64,000 nt of DNA from Excoecaria cochinchinensis (lineage: Eukaryota; Streptophyta; Magnoliopsida; Malpighiales; Euphorbiaceae): contig CANTUQ010000112.1 in assembly GCA_947683425.1 (NCBI GenBank), positions 13,965,501 through 14,029,500 of the forward strand. Reading direction: 5' to 3'. A program made the translations under genes and the position numbers. The notes beneath the pieces are model-generated. The model had not been told where the DNA came from. It was given only the letters and a program-made list of their open reading frames with translations, and searched no databases. Of the stretch, positions 62,641 to 64,000 are shown piece after piece; within the stretch, counting starts at the first letter, position 1, and each line of letters starts with the position of its first letter.

Positions 62641-63376
62641 ATCTACACCGATGTCATCTTGACTGGTTTGTCCGGCACGAGTGAGTGCTACTGCTAAGAT
62701 GGTCCGGGCCCCGCTTTCGTGCGTGCGGTCTTCATTTGGACTTTATTTTTTCCTGCAAAACTGGGTGCGCAAGAATATATACAAGAGATTGTGCATGCAT
62801 GTATAAGATGCCATATGCAGATATAAGATGTATGCAAAATGGGTAGACCACGTCCTGGGTGGTGAAGGGTCCGTTCAGGGTACGTTTCGGCATTATCTGA
62901 TATCCCCAAGGATCTAGAAAAGCGTCTTCGCGGCTCAGGAATTCTGACCCATAACCCCCCCTCAAGGGGGACCATTAAGTGGGCGTCTTTGCCCCCGAGG
63001 ATTCTGACCCATGTCTTGCATTATACCATCTGCTCGAGAGGATGTCATCTGAAAAACCACGGCCTTATCGCTCCAGGCATTGAAAGTCATTGATTAAAGG
63101 TAGTGCGTCCCTCGTGGATTTTCACACTAGCTTTTCTTAGCGGGAGATGCGTCCTTGTCGGATTTTCACATAACCCTGTGCCTTATTTTTTGCCTGGAAT
63201 GGACCCAACCCAATCCAGTGGCTTTTATTCATTTTATTTTTTTATAGGACAGACCGCCTGTTCCCAGGTTTTCACCCTGCCCTTCGGCCTAACTTTTGCT
63301 TAGAGCGCCAGTCACGGTTTTTATCTCTAACGGCCCTTTTTTTTTTTTTTTTGAGAGAGAGAGAAGTTGGAGTTAT
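62641..63376 (-). other. Internal non-coding DNA of the gypsy-like element
   Basis: No family-recognisable reading frame on either strand. A poly-T/(GA)n junction occurs at 63336-63364. Confidence 0.5.
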
Positions 63377-63715
63377 TGTGAAAGGTCTTTCGGGTATGAT
63401 TGATATGTGCTTATGTCTCAGATTTTGGTTGTATGTGTTTGGCTATTTATTAGGAAGGTGCTGTAGGGTTGGCTTCGCAGTGGGTAGCAGGATGAGATGA
63501 CTGAAGTGCCTGAGTGGTGAGAATGGTAGAGGGTAGATAGTTGTTGTAAAAGGTCTTTCAGGTAAAATCGGCGTGTGTTTGCGTCTTAGGTCAAGGTTGT
63601 CTGAGCTTGGTTTTTATCATGAGGGTGCTATAGAATTGGCTTCACAGTTCATAACAGGAGGAGCTGACTGAAGTGCCTGAGTGGCGAGAGTGGCAAGGGG
63701 TAGATGGTAGCAATG
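63377..63715. repeat. Tandem duplication, unit about 170 bp, two copies
   Basis: AAGGTCTTTC...GACTGAAGTGCCTGAGTGG...TAGAGGGTAGAT occurs at about 63377-63545 and again, diverged, at 63546-63715. It is part of the gypsy 3' region. Confidence 0.85.
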
Positions 63716-64000
63716 TGTTGGTTTCATATCTGACTGAGACAACTTTGAGTGTGCAAGATGAACTGCTATGGTCATACCAATACATCTTTGTATAAATGCA
63801 TATATTTCAATCTGATTTCATAACACATGATCACTATTTGGCATCAACTCAAAAAATATGGAAATCATCTAATCTCGGGATAGATCTTGAGAGCATCAAA
63901 CTCCTGTTATCAATCAGCCCTCGCGGGTTTTCTTGATTGAATATTTTCTATTTTTTTTTTTTTTTTTTAGCCTTTGCCATGGACCCTCTTTCAGTTCGTC

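Larger units (their letters stand above)
58859..64000 (-). mobile_element. 3' end of a Ty3/gypsy-like (family G) retrotransposon, continues past the window
   Basis: Minus-strand order from the right edge: internal 3' region (64000-61726), polypurine tract, then 3' LTR (61709-58859). Inserted into the second copia leader. No TSD match is possible in the window, because the LTR's right side is internal DNA rather than the GTGGG found on the left (58854-58858). TGTAGACACC ends, long LTR and a tandem-repeat-rich 3' region suggest a Tat/Ogre-like lineage, but no pol domain is visible here to prove it. Confidence 0.72.

Overview
This is a window of plant nuclear DNA, most likely from a eudicot. It is AT-rich and full of plant-type transposons, with plant-like introns and a plastid-type amino-acid permease gene. 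One intact host gene is visible (53509-55727, + strand): eight exons with consistent splice phases encode a 509-residue tryptophan/tyrosine-permease family protein. Nearly everything else is transposon sequence, mostly decayed and often nested. Layout from left to right. (1) 206-4641 is a CACTA (En/Spm) element with perfect 13-bp termini and a 3-bp target duplication; it carries a broken TNP2 transposase and a Transposase_24-like remnant. (2) 5084-13187 is a complete Ty1/copia retrotransposon with two LTRs, tRNA-Met primer site, decayed gag-pol and TATAT duplication. Its leader is rich in CACGTG palindromes and it has an extra intact 172-codon ORF before gag. (3) 13557-14288 is a small hAT-like element. 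(4) 14825-20883 is a solo LTR of a Ty3/gypsy-like family (family G), itself interrupted by a 3.2-kb hAT-like element. (5) 23357-24648 is another hAT-like element. (6) 25855-35205 is a palindromic minisatellite block split by a 6.3-kb hAT-like element and by a 2.1-kb solo LTR. The hAT-like element in turn contains a family G solo LTR and a TA-flanked insert that may be an endogenous pararetrovirus fragment. (7) 35523-36144 is a hAT-like element. (8) 38699-44437 is a Mutator-like module: a plant-mobile-domain pseudogene (+) facing a MuDR-type transposase pseudogene (-). (9) 45194-51740 is a 4.1-kb solo LTR (excluding a nested hAT-like element) that splits a second MULE fragment. (10) The host gene follows. 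(11) 57682-58858 is the 5' end of a second copia element, interrupted at 58859 by the 3' end of a minus-strand Ty3/gypsy element (58859 to beyond 64000). The gypsy part comprises a family G 3' LTR, a polypurine tract and a tandem-repeat-rich 3' region. Boundaries rest on target-site duplications read directly from the sequence: 8 bp for hAT, 5 bp for LTR elements, 3 bp for CACTA. Superfamily lineage names below that level are inference. No rRNA, tRNA gene or CRISPR was seen.
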